Shown here piece by piece: positions 1 through 8,972 of a stretch of DNA of 64,000 bases. A program made the translations under genes and the position numbers. Each line of letters begins with the position of its first letter. The first letter of the stretch is position 1. This DNA is from Variovorax fucosicus. Lineage in GTDB: Bacteria > Pseudomonadota > Gammaproteobacteria > Burkholderiales > Burkholderiaceae_C. The notes below the pieces were generated by a model that worked only from the letters and a program-made list of their open reading frames with translations, ran no database searches and was not told the origin of the DNA. Location: the NCBI RefSeq assembly GCF_030316825.1, contig NZ_JASZYU010000003.1, positions 1-64,000 of the forward strand, given 5' to 3'.

Positions 1-67
1 GCGCGCGCGGTGTCCGCTGCCGCGAAGGCGCGTGCGGCGGGGGGCTGAGTTGCCGGGGGGGGCTCAG

Positions 68-149
68 GGCGGCGGGGCACGCTGCTCCGCGAATGTCCCC
101 CGGCCTGCGGCCTCCTCCTTTATTTCGCTGCGCAGCGTGCCCCACCGCC
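68..149. repeat. Palindromic element, copy 1: constant 46-nt core in an 18-bp stem
   Basis: Bases 86-131 are identical to bases 20921-20966. On each side lie complementary arms, 68-85 and 132-149, which pair at 17 of 18 positions. The arms have no similarity to the arms of the other copy. The single mismatch would be a G·U pair in a minus-strand transcript. Bases 1-294 hold no convincing gene, so this element is the only structure I see upstream of lgt. Confidence 0.8.
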
Positions 150-294
150 AGCGACCCACCCCAACGCCTTCCCGCACCGACCCTACCCACAGGCCGTGCC
201 CCGAAACGCCAAGCACGAAGCACACGCGCGCGATGCCCCCGGCAAACGCCAATCGCGCGCCTTCGCCTTCGGCCGAGCGCGGCACAATCGCCCC

Positions 295-1125
295 ATGCTC
301 ATGTACCCCCACATCGACCCGATCGCACTGCAACTCGGGCCGGTCGCCATCCACTGGTATGGCCTGACCTATCTGGCTGCCTTCGGGCTTTTCTTCTTTC
401 TGGGCACACGCCGCCTCGGCCACGAGCCTTTCCGCTCGATCACCGGGCCGGGCGCCTGGAGCCGCAAGGACGTGGAAGACATCCTGTTCCTCGGCGTGGT
501 CGGCGTCATCGTCGGCGGCCGGCTCGGCTACTGCCTGTTTTACAAGCCGGGCTACTACCTCACTCACCCGCTCGAGATCTTCTTTGTCTGGCAGGGCGGC
601 ATGAGCTTCCATGGCGGCTTTCTCGGGGTGATGGCCGCGATGCTGTGGTTCGCGCGTTCGCGCACCCGGCCGTTCTGGCAAGTGATGGATTTCGTTGCGC
701 CCTGTGTGCCCACCGGACTGGCAGCGGGGCGTGTCGGCAACTTCATCAACGGCGAGCTGTGGGGCCGTTTCAGCAGCCCTGACTTGCCGTGGGGCATGGT
801 GTTTCCTCAAAGCGGCTCGATGCTGCCGCGCCATCCGTCGCAGATCTACCAGTTCCTGCTCGAAGGGCTGCTGCTGTTCGTCATCGTGTGGCTCTATGCG
901 CGCAAGGAGCGCAAGACGGGGCAGGTGGCGGCGGCGTTCTGTGCCGGCTACGGGGTGATGCGATTCGTGGCTGAATTCTTCCGTGAGCCCGACGATTTCC
1001 TCGGCCTGCAGGCGCTCAACCTGAGCCAGGGCCAGTGGCTGAGCCTGCCGATGATCCTGTTCGGCATCGGCTTGTGGCTCTGGGCTGCGCGCCAGCCCGC
1101 GCGACGCGCGCAGGCTGCAGGGTAA
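295..1125 (+). CDS. lgt: Prolipoprotein diacylglyceryl transferase
   Basis: This inner-membrane enzyme moves diacylglyceryl from phosphatidylglycerol to the lipobox cysteine of prolipoproteins, the first step of lipoprotein maturation. The product is 276 aa with several hydrophobic segments. It carries the Lgt signature [14 protein letters not shown] near residues 145-158 and a later RHPSQIYQ segment. ATG codons lie at 295 and 301; I chose 295, and the longer open frame upstream runs through the palindromic repeat and is not credible coding. The gene stands alone, with the divergently unrelated malonate operon following about 90 bases downstream. Confidence 0.95.
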   Translation: MLMYPHIDPIALQLGPVAIHWYGLTYLAAFGLFFFLGTRRLGHEPFRSITGPGAWSRKDVEDILFLGVVGVIVGGRLGYCLFYKPGYYLTHPLEIFFVWQGGMSFHGGFLGVMAAMLWFARSRTRPFWQVMDFVAPCVPTGLAAGRVGNFINGELWGRFSSPDLPWGMVFPQSGSMLPRHPSQIYQFLLEGLLLFVIVWLYARKERKTGQVAAAFCAGYGVMRFVAEFFREPDDFLGLQALNLSQGQWLSLPMILFGIGLWLWAARQPARRAQAAG

Positions 1126-1179
1126 ATCCGGAGTTTCTGCGTGGCGCGCAGCCTTGTGCGCGATGTCTTCAGCGCTCAC

Positions 1180-1193
1180 AATTACGCGTAATT
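1180..1193. promoter_or_regulatory. Perfect 14-bp palindrome, probable operator of the malonate operon
   Basis: AATTACGCGTAATT is a perfect palindrome 26 bases before the GntR-family start codon. Two further ATTAC units follow at 1191 and 1201, giving three ATTAC repeats in a row. A site of this kind directly upstream of a GntR/FCD regulator gene suggests autoregulation. That is inference from position and symmetry only. Confidence 0.55.
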
Positions 1194-1218
1194 ACAGGAA
1201 ATTACGAGATACAACGTC

Positions 1219-1887
1219 ATGCGCCTGGTGGCCAACTCCCTGCACCACGAAGTCGCCGCCACGCTGCGCGAGCAGATCTTCGCGGGTACCTTGGCGCCGG
1301 GCAGCTTCCTCGACGAGGGCGCGCTGTGCCAGCGGCTCGAAATTTCCCGCACGCCTTTGCGTGAGGCGCTCAAGGTGCTCACGGCCGAGGGGCTGCTGCG
1401 GCACGAGCCGCGGCGCGGCTGCTTCGTCAGCGAGGTGACCGAGCGCGACCTCGACGAGATCTTTCCGGTCATTGCGCTGCTCGAGGGCCGTTGCGCCTTC
1501 GAGGCGGCGCGCAATGCGAGCGACGCCGAGCTGCGGGAGCTCGACGTGCTGCACGACAAGCTGGCGCGCCACGCGAAAGCCCGGCGCATCACCGACTACT
1601 ACGCCACCAACCATGTGATCCACGAAGCCATCATCACGCTGGCCGACAACCGCTGGCTCGCACAGGTGATCGGCGACCTGCGCAAGATCCTGAAGCTCGC
1701 GCGCCTGCAGCAACTGCACGCGCCGGGCCGGCTGGAGCAGAGCCTGTCGGAACATCTGGCCGTGTTCGCAGCGCTCAAGGCGCGCGACAGCGCCGGCGCC
1801 GAAGCGGCCATGCGCACCCACCTGACGCGGCAACGCGAGGCTTTGCGCGAGGTGGCGCAACAACAGAAACTGAGGTTGATGTCATGA
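1219..1887 (+). CDS. GntR/FCD-family regulator of malonate use (MatR-like)
   Basis: A 222-aa transcription factor. The N-terminal winged helix (residues ~5-70) contains LCQRLEISRTPLREALKVL, the usual GntR recognition region. The C-terminal all-helical FCD domain contains the metal-site type motif NHVIHEAI. It is the first gene of an operon whose other products activate and decarboxylate malonate, the same arrangement as matR in rhizobial mat clusters, so a malonate or malonyl-CoA sensor is likely. Its stop overlaps the next start as ATGA. A palindrome at 1180-1193 is the probable binding site. Confidence 0.85.
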   Translation: MRLVANSLHHEVAATLREQIFAGTLAPGSFLDEGALCQRLEISRTPLREALKVLTAEGLLRHEPRRGCFVSEVTERDLDEIFPVIALLEGRCAFEAARNASDAELRELDVLHDKLARHAKARRITDYYATNHVIHEAIITLADNRWLAQVIGDLRKILKLARLQQLHAPGRLEQSLSEHLAVFAALKARDSAGAEAAMRTHLTRQREALREVAQQQKLRLMS

Positions 1888-3344
1888 ACGGTACGGCAAC
1901 GTGGCTCGAACGCAGCGTGTCGAGGCTTCGGCCAGGTCGCAAGTCGCCCACGCAAGGCGAGGGCGATCGGGCAGACGCGGCAGCGTCGCCGCCGCGCTCG
2001 ACGCGCGAACGCCTGGACGCCACGCTGCGCCAGAAAGACGAGGCGCTGTCGCCGCGTGCGCTGCGCCGCACGCTGGCCGAGCTCAAGGCCGTGATCGATC
2101 CGTCCGTCAGCGAGGTCGAAGGCGGCCGCCGCGCCAAGGTGCTGCAGGGCTGGTATGAGGCGGCCAGCCCGGAAGAGCGGCGCGACCTCTGGCTCCTGAT
2201 GAGCGAGATCTTCGTGGCCGACCCCGGCAAGGCAAAGGCCGCGCAGGCCCAGTTCGCGGCGGCACTTGGCACGCCGGACGAGGCAGTGGCCGAAGTGAAC
2301 TACCGCCGCGCCACGGTCTCGCCGCGGCGTCGGCTGCTGCAGCGCTTCAGCGTCTACCCCGAGGGCATTCCGTTCCTGGTCGGCATGCGTGCGGAAATGC
2401 AGTCGCACCTCAAGACCGACAAGCGCCTGCGCGCGCTGGACGTGGAGATGGAGTACATGTTCTCCACCTGGTTCGACGTGGGTTTTCTGGACCTGCGCCG
2501 CATCAGCTGGGATTCGCCGGCATCGCTGGTCGAGAAGCTCATCAAGTACGAGGCAGTGCACGACATCCAGAGCTGGGCCGACGTGCGCAACCGGCTCGAC
2601 TCCGACCGTCGTTGCTACGGCTTCTTTCACCCGCGCCTGCCCGGCGAGCCGCTGATCTTCGTCGAGGTGGCACTGGTCGACGCGATGGCCGACAGCATTC
2701 CGCCCCTGCTCGATGAATCGGCTGCAGCGGCCGACCTGGACCGTGCCACCACCGCCATCTTCTATTCCATCAGCAACACGCAGAGCGGGCTGCGCGGCGT
2801 GAGCTTCGGCGATTCGCTCATCAAGCGCGTGGTCGAAACGCTGAAGGACGAGTTTCCCAAGCTCAAGACCTTTGCCACCCTGTCGCCGATTCCCGGGTTC
2901 CGGACATGGCTCGGCAAGAACATGGCGACCCATCTGGCGCATTTCGACGACCGGCAGCGGGGCGAACTCGCCCGAGCGGTCGGCGTCGACACGCCGGCGC
3001 CCGCCGACGTTCTCGCGGCGATCGACAAGCCCCTCGGGCTGGCGCCGGCGTCGCCGCTGCGCCATCTGCTGCTGACTGCGGCGGCACGCTACCTGGGCAG
3101 CGAAATGACGGACGGCAAACCCGCCGATCCGGTGGCGCGGTTCCACCTTGGCAACGGTGCCCGCGTGGAACGCCTCAACTGGGCCGGCGACCCGTCAACC
3201 AAGGGCCTCAGGCAGTCCTATGGACTGATGGTGAACTACCTCTACGATCTCAAGCGGCTCGACAAGCACCGCGCGCTGCTGGCGCAGGGCAAGGTGCCGA
3301 TATCCGGCGACATCGAGAATCTGCTTCCCAGGAAGAAGAGTTGA
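1884..3344 (+). CDS. matA: Malonyl-CoA decarboxylase
   Basis: Converts malonyl-CoA to acetyl-CoA and CO2. The 486-aa protein has the family layout of an N-terminal helical domain and a C-terminal acetyltransferase-like domain. The SPIPGF serine (residue 334) and the HLGNGA histidine (residue 421) match the residues proposed as catalytic in the family. The ATG at 1884 overlaps the regulator stop by four bases and gives a normal N-terminus; the open frame extends upstream into the regulator but lacks family similarity there. Together with the synthetase at 5143 it forms a malonate to acetyl-CoA route. Confidence 0.93.
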   Translation: MNGTATWLERSVSRLRPGRKSPTQGEGDRADAAASPPRSTRERLDATLRQKDEALSPRALRRTLAELKAVIDPSVSEVEGGRRAKVLQGWYEAASPEERRDLWLLMSEIFVADPGKAKAAQAQFAAALGTPDEAVAEVNYRRATVSPRRRLLQRFSVYPEGIPFLVGMRAEMQSHLKTDKRLRALDVEMEYMFSTWFDVGFLDLRRISWDSPASLVEKLIKYEAVHDIQSWADVRNRLDSDRRCYGFFHPRLPGEPLIFVEVALVDAMADSIPPLLDESAAAADLDRATTAIFYSISNTQSGLRGVSFGDSLIKRVVETLKDEFPKLKTFATLSPIPGFRTWLGKNMATHLAHFDDRQRGELARAVGVDTPAPADVLAAIDKPLGLAPASPLRHLLLTAAARYLGSEMTDGKPADPVARFHLGNGARVERLNWAGDPSTKGLRQSYGLMVNYLYDLKRLDKHRALLAQGKVPISGDIENLLPRKKS

Positions 3345-3378
3345 CGCATTCCTCAACGACAACGGAGACAAGCAAACA

Positions 3379-4368
3379 ATGAACACCCTCTTTCATCGCC
3401 GCGACATGTTGCGGTGGGCTGCAGCCGGTGCGGCCGTTGCAGCGGCCGGCACGACGCAGGCGCAGGGGACCTGGCCCACCAGACCCGTCACGATGATCGT
3501 GCCGTTCCCGGCCGGTGGCGGCACCGATGCCTTCGCGCGGCCGCTCTCGGCCCAGTTCTCGAAGGCCACGGGGCAAACCCTGGTCATCGACAACCGCGGC
3601 GGTGCCGGCGGCACGCTGGGCGCCAGCATCGCATCCAAGGCGGCGGCCGACGGCTACACGTTGTTCATGGGCGCGGTGCACCATGCGATCGCACCTTCGA
3701 TCTATCCCAAACTCGACTACGACATCGAGAAGGACTTCGTGCCCCTCATGCTGCTGGCCAATGCGCCGCAGGTCGTGGTGGTGAACCCCAAGCGCGTGTC
3801 GCAAACCACGCTGCAGGAGTTCGTCGCCTACGCGAAGAAGAACCCGGCCAAGATGAACTACGGCTCGGCCGGCGCCGGCACCTCGCACCACCTGGCAGGT
3901 GAACTGTTCAAGCAGCAAACCGGCACCTTCATCACTCACATTCCGTACCGCGGTGCCGGTCCGATGCTGCAGGATCTGATCGCCGGCAACGTGGACGTGT
4001 GCTTCGACGGCCTGGGCTCCTCGGCGCAGCACATCAAGGGCGGTCGCATCAAGGCGCTGATGGTGTCTGGCGCCAAGCGCAACCCCGCTTTTCCGGATGT
4101 GCCGTGCGCGGCCGAAGTTGGGCTGCCCGGCTACACGGTGACCACCTGGTACGGGCTGTGGGCGCCGAAGGGCACGCCGGCCGAAGTGCAGGCGCGCATC
4201 GTCGACGACATGAAAAAGAGCATGGCCACCGACGATCTCAAGACCATCTGGGCAGCCAACGGTTCCGAGATTCCCAATCTCACGATGGGCGCCTACGGCA
4301 GCTTCGTCAGCGCCGAGATCAAGCGTTGGGCCACCGTCGTCAAGGCTTCGGGCGCCAAGCTGGAATGA
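3379..4368 (+). CDS. Bug/TctC-family periplasmic substrate-binding protein
   Basis: A 329-aa extracytoplasmic solute receptor. It has a Tat-like signal region with HRRDMLRWAAAGAAVAAAG followed by an alanine-rich cleavage zone. The mature part starts with the TctC-family pattern TRPVTMIVPFPAGGGTDAFAR and includes the NRGGAGGTLGA loop. Genes of this very large betaproteobacterial family bind small carboxylates. Position between malonate decarboxylation and activation genes suggests malonate as ligand, by inference. No TctA or TctB membrane partners lie nearby, so transport would need subunits encoded elsewhere. Confidence 0.9.
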   Translation: MNTLFHRRDMLRWAAAGAAVAAAGTTQAQGTWPTRPVTMIVPFPAGGGTDAFARPLSAQFSKATGQTLVIDNRGGAGGTLGASIASKAAADGYTLFMGAVHHAIAPSIYPKLDYDIEKDFVPLMLLANAPQVVVVNPKRVSQTTLQEFVAYAKKNPAKMNYGSAGAGTSHHLAGELFKQQTGTFITHIPYRGAGPMLQDLIAGNVDVCFDGLGSSAQHIKGGRIKALMVSGAKRNPAFPDVPCAAEVGLPGYTVTTWYGLWAPKGTPAEVQARIVDDMKKSMATDDLKTIWAANGSEIPNLTMGAYGSFVSAEIKRWATVVKASGAKLE

Positions 4369-5135
4369 GCGGTTCCGTCCAGCTGCAGCGCGAAGGCGCC
4401 ATCGCCTTCGTCACGATCTCGCACAGCGGCCGGCTCAACGCCATGTCGCGCGCGATGTGGCTCGTGTTGCGTTCCACCTTCGAAGCCCTGGCGCAGGACG
4501 AGGCCTTGCGCTGCGTCGTCGTGCGCGGGGAGGGCGGGGCCTTCTGCGCCGGTGGCGACATCTCCGAATATCCGTCGTTCCGCTTTGCCGAAGAAAGCCT
4601 GCGCGCGTTTCACGAAGACGAGGTGTGGGCCGCGCTGCAGGCCATGCTCGAATGCCCGGTGCCCCTGGTGGCCCAGATCGAAGGCGCCTGCATGGGTGCC
4701 GGCATCGAGATCGCGAGCTGCTGCGACATCCGGCTGGCCGGCGCCTCTGCAAAATTCGGCGCACCGATCGCCCGGCTAGGCTTCCCGATGGCGCCACGCG
4801 AAGCGGCGCTGGTGCGGGGCGCGATTGGCGACACGCTGGCGCGCGACATGCTGCTGGCCGCCAGCGTGCATGGGGCGGCACGGCTGTACGACGCGGGTTT
4901 CCTGCTGCAGGTGTTGCCCGACGACACCGTCGCAGATGCGGCGCTGGCCCACGCCGCCCGCATCGCTGCGCTGGCACCCGCTGCAGCACGTCTCAACAAG
5001 GCCACGTTTCTCGCATTGAATCGGGCTCCAGTACCCGTCCCACCGGCGCTGCCCCTGGCCTATCGCTATGCCGATTCGGCCGAGCACCGCGAAGGCATTG
5101 CCGCCTTTCTTGCCAAACGCTCCCCTGTTTTCTGA
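4365..5135 (+). CDS. Crotonase-superfamily protein (enoyl-CoA hydratase/isomerase-like)
   Basis: A 256-aa crotonase-fold protein. The oxyanion-hole elements are visible as GAFCAGGD (residues ~58-65) and IEGACMGAGIEIA (~105-117). The glutamate matching Glu144 of rat hydratase is present (E115, in GIE). The position of Glu164, normally QPE, reads API, with isoleucine 135. Loss of that acid argues against ordinary hydratase chemistry; a thioesterase, hydrolase or decarboxylase-like role on a malonyl-CoA derivative is possible. The start overlaps the previous stop as ATGA, so it is translationally coupled inside the malonate operon. The exact substrate is unknown. Confidence 0.85.
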   Translation: MSGSVQLQREGAIAFVTISHSGRLNAMSRAMWLVLRSTFEALAQDEALRCVVVRGEGGAFCAGGDISEYPSFRFAEESLRAFHEDEVWAALQAMLECPVPLVAQIEGACMGAGIEIASCCDIRLAGASAKFGAPIARLGFPMAPREAALVRGAIGDTLARDMLLAASVHGAARLYDAGFLLQVLPDDTVADAALAHAARIAALAPAAARLNKATFLALNRAPVPVPPALPLAYRYADSAEHREGIAAFLAKRSPVF

Positions 5136-5142
5136 GGCCCGC

Positions 5143-6687
5143 ATGAAGAAGACCAACGCCAACCTGTTCGCGGCACTGCGCGCCGCCTTCCCAGCCGACC
5201 TCGACAGCATCGCGGTCGAGACCGACAACGGGCTGTTCTATTCCTGGCGCGACCTGGATCGCGCCAGCGCCATGATCGCCAACCTGCTCGATGCGCTCGG
5301 CCTCGAGCCTGGTGCGCGCGTGGCGGTGCAGGTCGAGAAGTCGGTCGAGGCGATGCTGCTGTACCTCGCCACGCTGCGCGCGGGCTACGTGTTCCTGCCG
5401 CTGAACACGGCCTACCAGAGCGCCGAGATCGAATACTTCATCGGCAATGCAGAACCGGCCGTGGTGGTGTGCACCAGCGCCAATGCAGGCTGGGTCGGGC
5501 CGATCGCCCAGGCGGCCGGCACGCGCCACGTGTTCACGCTCGACGACGACCGCACCGGCACGCTGCTCGAAGTGGCGGCGCAGTGCAGCGACCGGCACAC
5601 CATCGCGCAGAAGGCCGAAAGCGACATGGCCGCGATCCTCTACACCAGCGGCACCACCGGCCGCAGCAAGGGTGCAATGCTGACGCACGGCAACCTGCTG
5701 TCCAACGCCGCCGTGCTGAAGGACTACTGGGGTTGGACGAGGGGCGACGTGCTGATCCACACGCTGCCGATCTTCCACGTGCACGGCCTGTTCGTCGCGA
5801 TGCATGGCGCGCTGCTCAATGGCAGCAAGATGCTCTGGTTCGGCAAGTTCGACCCGAAGCGCATCGTCGCCAGGTTGCCCGAGGCCACTGTGTTCATGGG
5901 CGTGCCCACGCTCTATGTGCGCCTGCTGGCGGAGCCGGGCCTGACGAAAAAGGCGGTGCGCAACATGCGCCTGTTCGTCGCCGGGTCGGCGCCGCTCCTG
6001 ATCGAAACCTTCAACGAGTGGCGCGAGCGCACCGGCCACACCATCCTCGAGCGCTACGGCATGAGCGAAACTGCCATGCTCACGTCCAATCCGTACAACC
6101 CGGTGCAGGGCGAGCGGCGCGGCGGCACCGTGGGCTTTCCGCTGCCCGGCGTGCAACTGCGCGTGGTGTCGACGCAGGAAGGCGAAGAGGGCCGCGAATG
6201 CACCACCGACGAGATCGGTGGCATCGAGGTCAGCGGGCCCAACGTGTTCGCCGGCTACTGGCGCATGCCCGAAAAGACGCGCGAGGAGTTCACGCACGAT
6301 GGCTTCTTCAAGACCGGCGACGTCGGCAAGATCGATGGCCTCGGCTACGTCACCATCGTGGGCCGCAGCAAGGACCTGATCATCAGCGGCGGCTACAACG
6401 TCTACCCGGCCGAGATCGAGGGCTACATCAACGACCTTCCCGGCGTGGCCGAGAGCGCCGTGGTCGGCGTGCCGCATGCGGACTTCGGCGAGGTGGGCGT
6501 TGCCATCGTGATCGCCAAGGCCGGCGCGGCGCTCGATGCCGACGCGATCGTCGCGGCGCTCAAGTCGAAGCTCGCGAACTTCAAGATTCCGAAGCGTTGC
6601 TTCGTCGTGTCCGAGTTGCCGCGCAACACCATGGGCAAGGTGCAGAAGGCGCTGCTGCGCGAGCAGCACAAGGGGCTGTTCGCCTAG
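5143..6687 (+). CDS. matB: Malonyl-CoA synthetase
   Basis: An adenylate-forming enzyme that joins malonate to CoA using ATP. The 514-aa protein has the AMP-binding P-loop YTSGTTGRSKGAML (around residue 164), the ERYGMSE motif, and the C-terminal lysine region NTMGKVQKALLRE. The N-terminus MKKTNANLFAALRAAFP matches MatB-type enzymes. ATG 5143 follows the previous gene by seven bases. It is the last gene of the operon; its stop overlaps that of the convergent aldoxime dehydratase gene, and no terminator hairpin is visible between them. Confidence 0.92.
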   Translation: MKKTNANLFAALRAAFPADLDSIAVETDNGLFYSWRDLDRASAMIANLLDALGLEPGARVAVQVEKSVEAMLLYLATLRAGYVFLPLNTAYQSAEIEYFIGNAEPAVVVCTSANAGWVGPIAQAAGTRHVFTLDDDRTGTLLEVAAQCSDRHTIAQKAESDMAAILYTSGTTGRSKGAMLTHGNLLSNAAVLKDYWGWTRGDVLIHTLPIFHVHGLFVAMHGALLNGSKMLWFGKFDPKRIVARLPEATVFMGVPTLYVRLLAEPGLTKKAVRNMRLFVAGSAPLLIETFNEWRERTGHTILERYGMSETAMLTSNPYNPVQGERRGGTVGFPLPGVQLRVVSTQEGEEGRECTTDEIGGIEVSGPNVFAGYWRMPEKTREEFTHDGFFKTGDVGKIDGLGYVTIVGRSKDLIISGGYNVYPAEIEGYINDLPGVAESAVVGVPHADFGEVGVAIVIAKAGAALDADAIVAALKSKLANFKIPKRCFVVSELPRNTMGKVQKALLREQHKGLFA

Positions 6688-7754
6688 CTCTTTTCCGTCA
6701 GGCCCAGGCCGTTCATGAGCCCGCTGCGCGCATGGCAGTTGATGTATTCGTAGCTCTGCTCGTCGGCCTTCAGCACCGAGACCTCGTGGTACACGCGAAG
6801 CTGCAGCTGGAAGTTCAGCGCCTGCACATAGCGCATGAAGCTGCCGAAGATCGCGACGTGCGTGGGGTGCGATTCGGCCCAGCGCTCCATGTCGGCGAGC
6901 GAGCGCCAGAAGCTCAGGCCGAAGGACTTCTGCAAGGGCGCACCGGCTGCATCGAGGTGGTGCATGTAGCGGTTGCTGTAGCAGCCGATGCCCAGGCCCT
7001 CGTCGCGCAGGAACTCCATGCCCTCGCGCAGCACCGGCTCCATGTCTTCGAGGTAGAGCGTGCGTTCCTGGCCGGTGGTCTCGGCCCATTCCTGGCCGGA
7101 GCGGATCATCGCGATGTTCTCGTGACCCGCAACGCGCACGCGCTGGCCCGGTGCCGGCGTGCCCGCAATCACCGCCCGCGTGCCCGAGGGTGCCATCGCA
7201 TCGGTCTGCGAGAGCGGGATGCGGTCGCGCATCGAACCCCAGTAGCCGTGCTCCTGCAACTCGCCGCTGACTTCGCCCATGACCACGCCGACGCCCTCGA
7301 AGCGGTTCGGCGTGTTGAACATGGTCTCGAAGTGCTCGACGCGCGGCGAGGCGATCTCGCGGAAGTGGCCGAGGCCCTCCGACAGCCGATCGTCGGAGCG
7401 CCACCACGCGTCGATTTCCGGCGTTGCGCACCAGCGTTCATGGGCGGCCGCTTCGCTCCAGTACGCGATGGCAATCATGTTGTCGTAGCCATCGGCATCG
7501 ACGTAGTGCGCCAGGTCATGGTGGCCGGGGCCATCGGGCAGCGCGAAGTCGCGCACGATCTTCATCAGCGTGGCGCAGGCGCGGCCCTGCATCTCGGCCC
7601 CGCGTGACTGCACCCCGAAATAACCCATGACGACCCGCTTCACCGAGGCCGGCGCGCGGGCCGACCAGACGGGGTAGGGCGGCGTGTAGTCGTCCTCGAC
7701 GCGGCGGTGCCGCGTGCGAGGGCATTTCAGATGTTCGGCGATGGCGGATTCCAT
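6684..7754 (-). CDS. oxd: Aliphatic/phenylacetaldoxime dehydratase (haem enzyme)
   Basis: Dehydrates aldoximes to nitriles with a haem cofactor. The 356-aa protein carries Arg178, Ser219 and His299, the numbers I recall for active-site residues and the haem ligand in Rhodococcus OxdRE. A further histidine at 323 (YHE) lies near the position of the distal catalytic His there. The start at 7754 gives MESAIAEHLKCPRTR; the open frame continues upstream through the nitrilase gene but is not coding there. It is 17 bases downstream of the nitrilase gene in the same direction, so the two form an operon: aldoxime to nitrile to acid. Confidence 0.9.
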   Translation of the reverse strand: MESAIAEHLKCPRTRHRRVEDDYTPPYPVWSARAPASVKRVVMGYFGVQSRGAEMQGRACATLMKIVRDFALPDGPGHHDLAHYVDADGYDNMIAIAYWSEAAAHERWCATPEIDAWWRSDDRLSEGLGHFREIASPRVEHFETMFNTPNRFEGVGVVMGEVSGELQEHGYWGSMRDRIPLSQTDAMAPSGTRAVIAGTPAPGQRVRVAGHENIAMIRSGQEWAETTGQERTLYLEDMEPVLREGMEFLRDEGLGIGCYSNRYMHHLDAAGAPLQKSFGLSFWRSLADMERWAESHPTHVAIFGSFMRYVQALNFQLQLRVYHEVSVLKADEQSYEYINCHARSGLMNGLGLTEKS

Positions 7755-7771
7755 GGCGTGGCTCCGTGCGG

Positions 7772-8806
7772 TCAGGCCGCGACCGGCAGGCGCGTCTCGG
7801 TGTTGGCGGCGATCGCTTCCGGCACGCTGCTCTCGGGTTCGGGCGCGCGCTGCACCACCACGGGTTCGCGGCGTGTCTTGTTCAGCAGCAGTTGCGTGAC
7901 GTCGGGCCGCGAGTAGTGGCCGCTTGGGTCGGCTGCAGCCTTGGCGAGCGAGATCATGCCGAGGTCGATGTCGGCGATCACCAGCCCTTCCTGGTCTTCG
8001 GCCAGCGGCGTGCCGAGCGGTGAACCGTCCGGCGCGTAGATGCGTGCATAGCCGCCGCCGGTCCGCAGCATCTGCTGCTTGGCCGGATCGGTGCACAGCA
8101 GGTCGCTCATCGCCTGGGACACGGTTGCGCACGGCGCGACCACGAAGCACTGTCCCTCGGCAGCGTAGATCTGGCTCGCGGCGTTGTTGACCTCCGGGCC
8201 GAGCGCGTAGGCCGCGCCGCGGTAGAGCGAGAAGCTGGGCCATGCGCCGCAATGGATCTGCTCGTTCTGCGAATACATCGCGTACTTGCTGAGCGGCTGC
8301 AGGTGCTCCCAGCACGAGAGCGATCCGATGTTGCCGAGGGGCGTTTCGACCACGGCGAGGTCGGAGCCGTCGCCTTCGCCGAACACGGTGCGCTCCACGT
8401 GCGTGGGCTTGAGCTTGCGGCGCGTCTGCACTGTGTTGCCCTGGTCGTCGATCAGCGCCTGCGCGATGTAGAGGCTGCCGGCGGCCTTTTCGCTGTAGCC
8501 GAGCGAGACCCAGATCCTGTGCTTGCGCGCCGCCTCCCTGACGCGGTCGAACTCGGCGGAGCCGACGACCAGCGCGTTGTCGCTGTAGCGCTGCACGAAC
8601 TGCATGCCCCAGGCCGGTGAATCGAGCCAGATCCACCAGGGGTAGCCGGGCACCCAGGTTTCTGGAAAGGCGATCAGCTTGACGCCCTGGCCGGCGGCCT
8701 GGGCCATGAGGTCTATGGTCTTGTCGATGGTGCCGTCGAGGTCGAGGAACACGGGCGCTGCCTGCACGGCGGCGACGCGGAGCTTGGGATGAACGGTGGT
8801 GGGCAT
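7772..8806 (-). CDS. Nitrilase
   Basis: Hydrolyses nitriles to carboxylic acids and ammonia. The 344-aa protein shows the full Glu-Lys-Cys set: E49 in FPETW, K131 in RRKLKPTHVER, and C165 in LSCWEH. The length and the WLDSPAWG segment fit the arylacetonitrilase/aliphatic nitrilase branch. It shares an operon with the aldoxime dehydratase just downstream and is divergent from an AraC-family gene; this is the classic layout of aldoxime-nitrile clusters. The true substrate (aryl or alkyl) cannot be read from the sequence. Confidence 0.93.
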   Translation of the reverse strand: MPTTVHPKLRVAAVQAAPVFLDLDGTIDKTIDLMAQAAGQGVKLIAFPETWVPGYPWWIWLDSPAWGMQFVQRYSDNALVVGSAEFDRVREAARKHRIWVSLGYSEKAAGSLYIAQALIDDQGNTVQTRRKLKPTHVERTVFGEGDGSDLAVVETPLGNIGSLSCWEHLQPLSKYAMYSQNEQIHCGAWPSFSLYRGAAYALGPEVNNAASQIYAAEGQCFVVAPCATVSQAMSDLLCTDPAKQQMLRTGGGYARIYAPDGSPLGTPLAEDQEGLVIADIDLGMISLAKAAADPSGHYSRPDVTQLLLNKTRREPVVVQRAPEPESSVPEAIAANTETRLPVAA

Positions 8807-8972
8807 GAAGGGCCTTCAGAAGCGGTGGATGAAACAACTTCGCACACTTGCGCACCGGGTTTGCGCTGTGGCATGCGGGTTGCTTGAAGCGTAAATTCGC
8901 CGCCGCGGAACGTTTTGACCCGAACTTGCGGCGTTCTTGTTCCAGCGTTGCATGCACTTTCCGGGAAACCCC
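8807..8972. promoter_or_regulatory. Divergent promoter region between nitrilase and AraC-type regulator
   Basis: These 166 bases separate two divergent starts and must hold both promoters. Partial repeats of TTGCGC (8847 and 8859) and TTGCGGCGTTCTTG-type sequence are seen, but I could not define a clear pair of AraC half-sites. Confidence 0.4.

Noticed and set aside
93..782. Open frame through the first repeat and the lgt region on plus
   Set aside because: It runs through the palindromic element and then out of frame through lgt; no coding signal.
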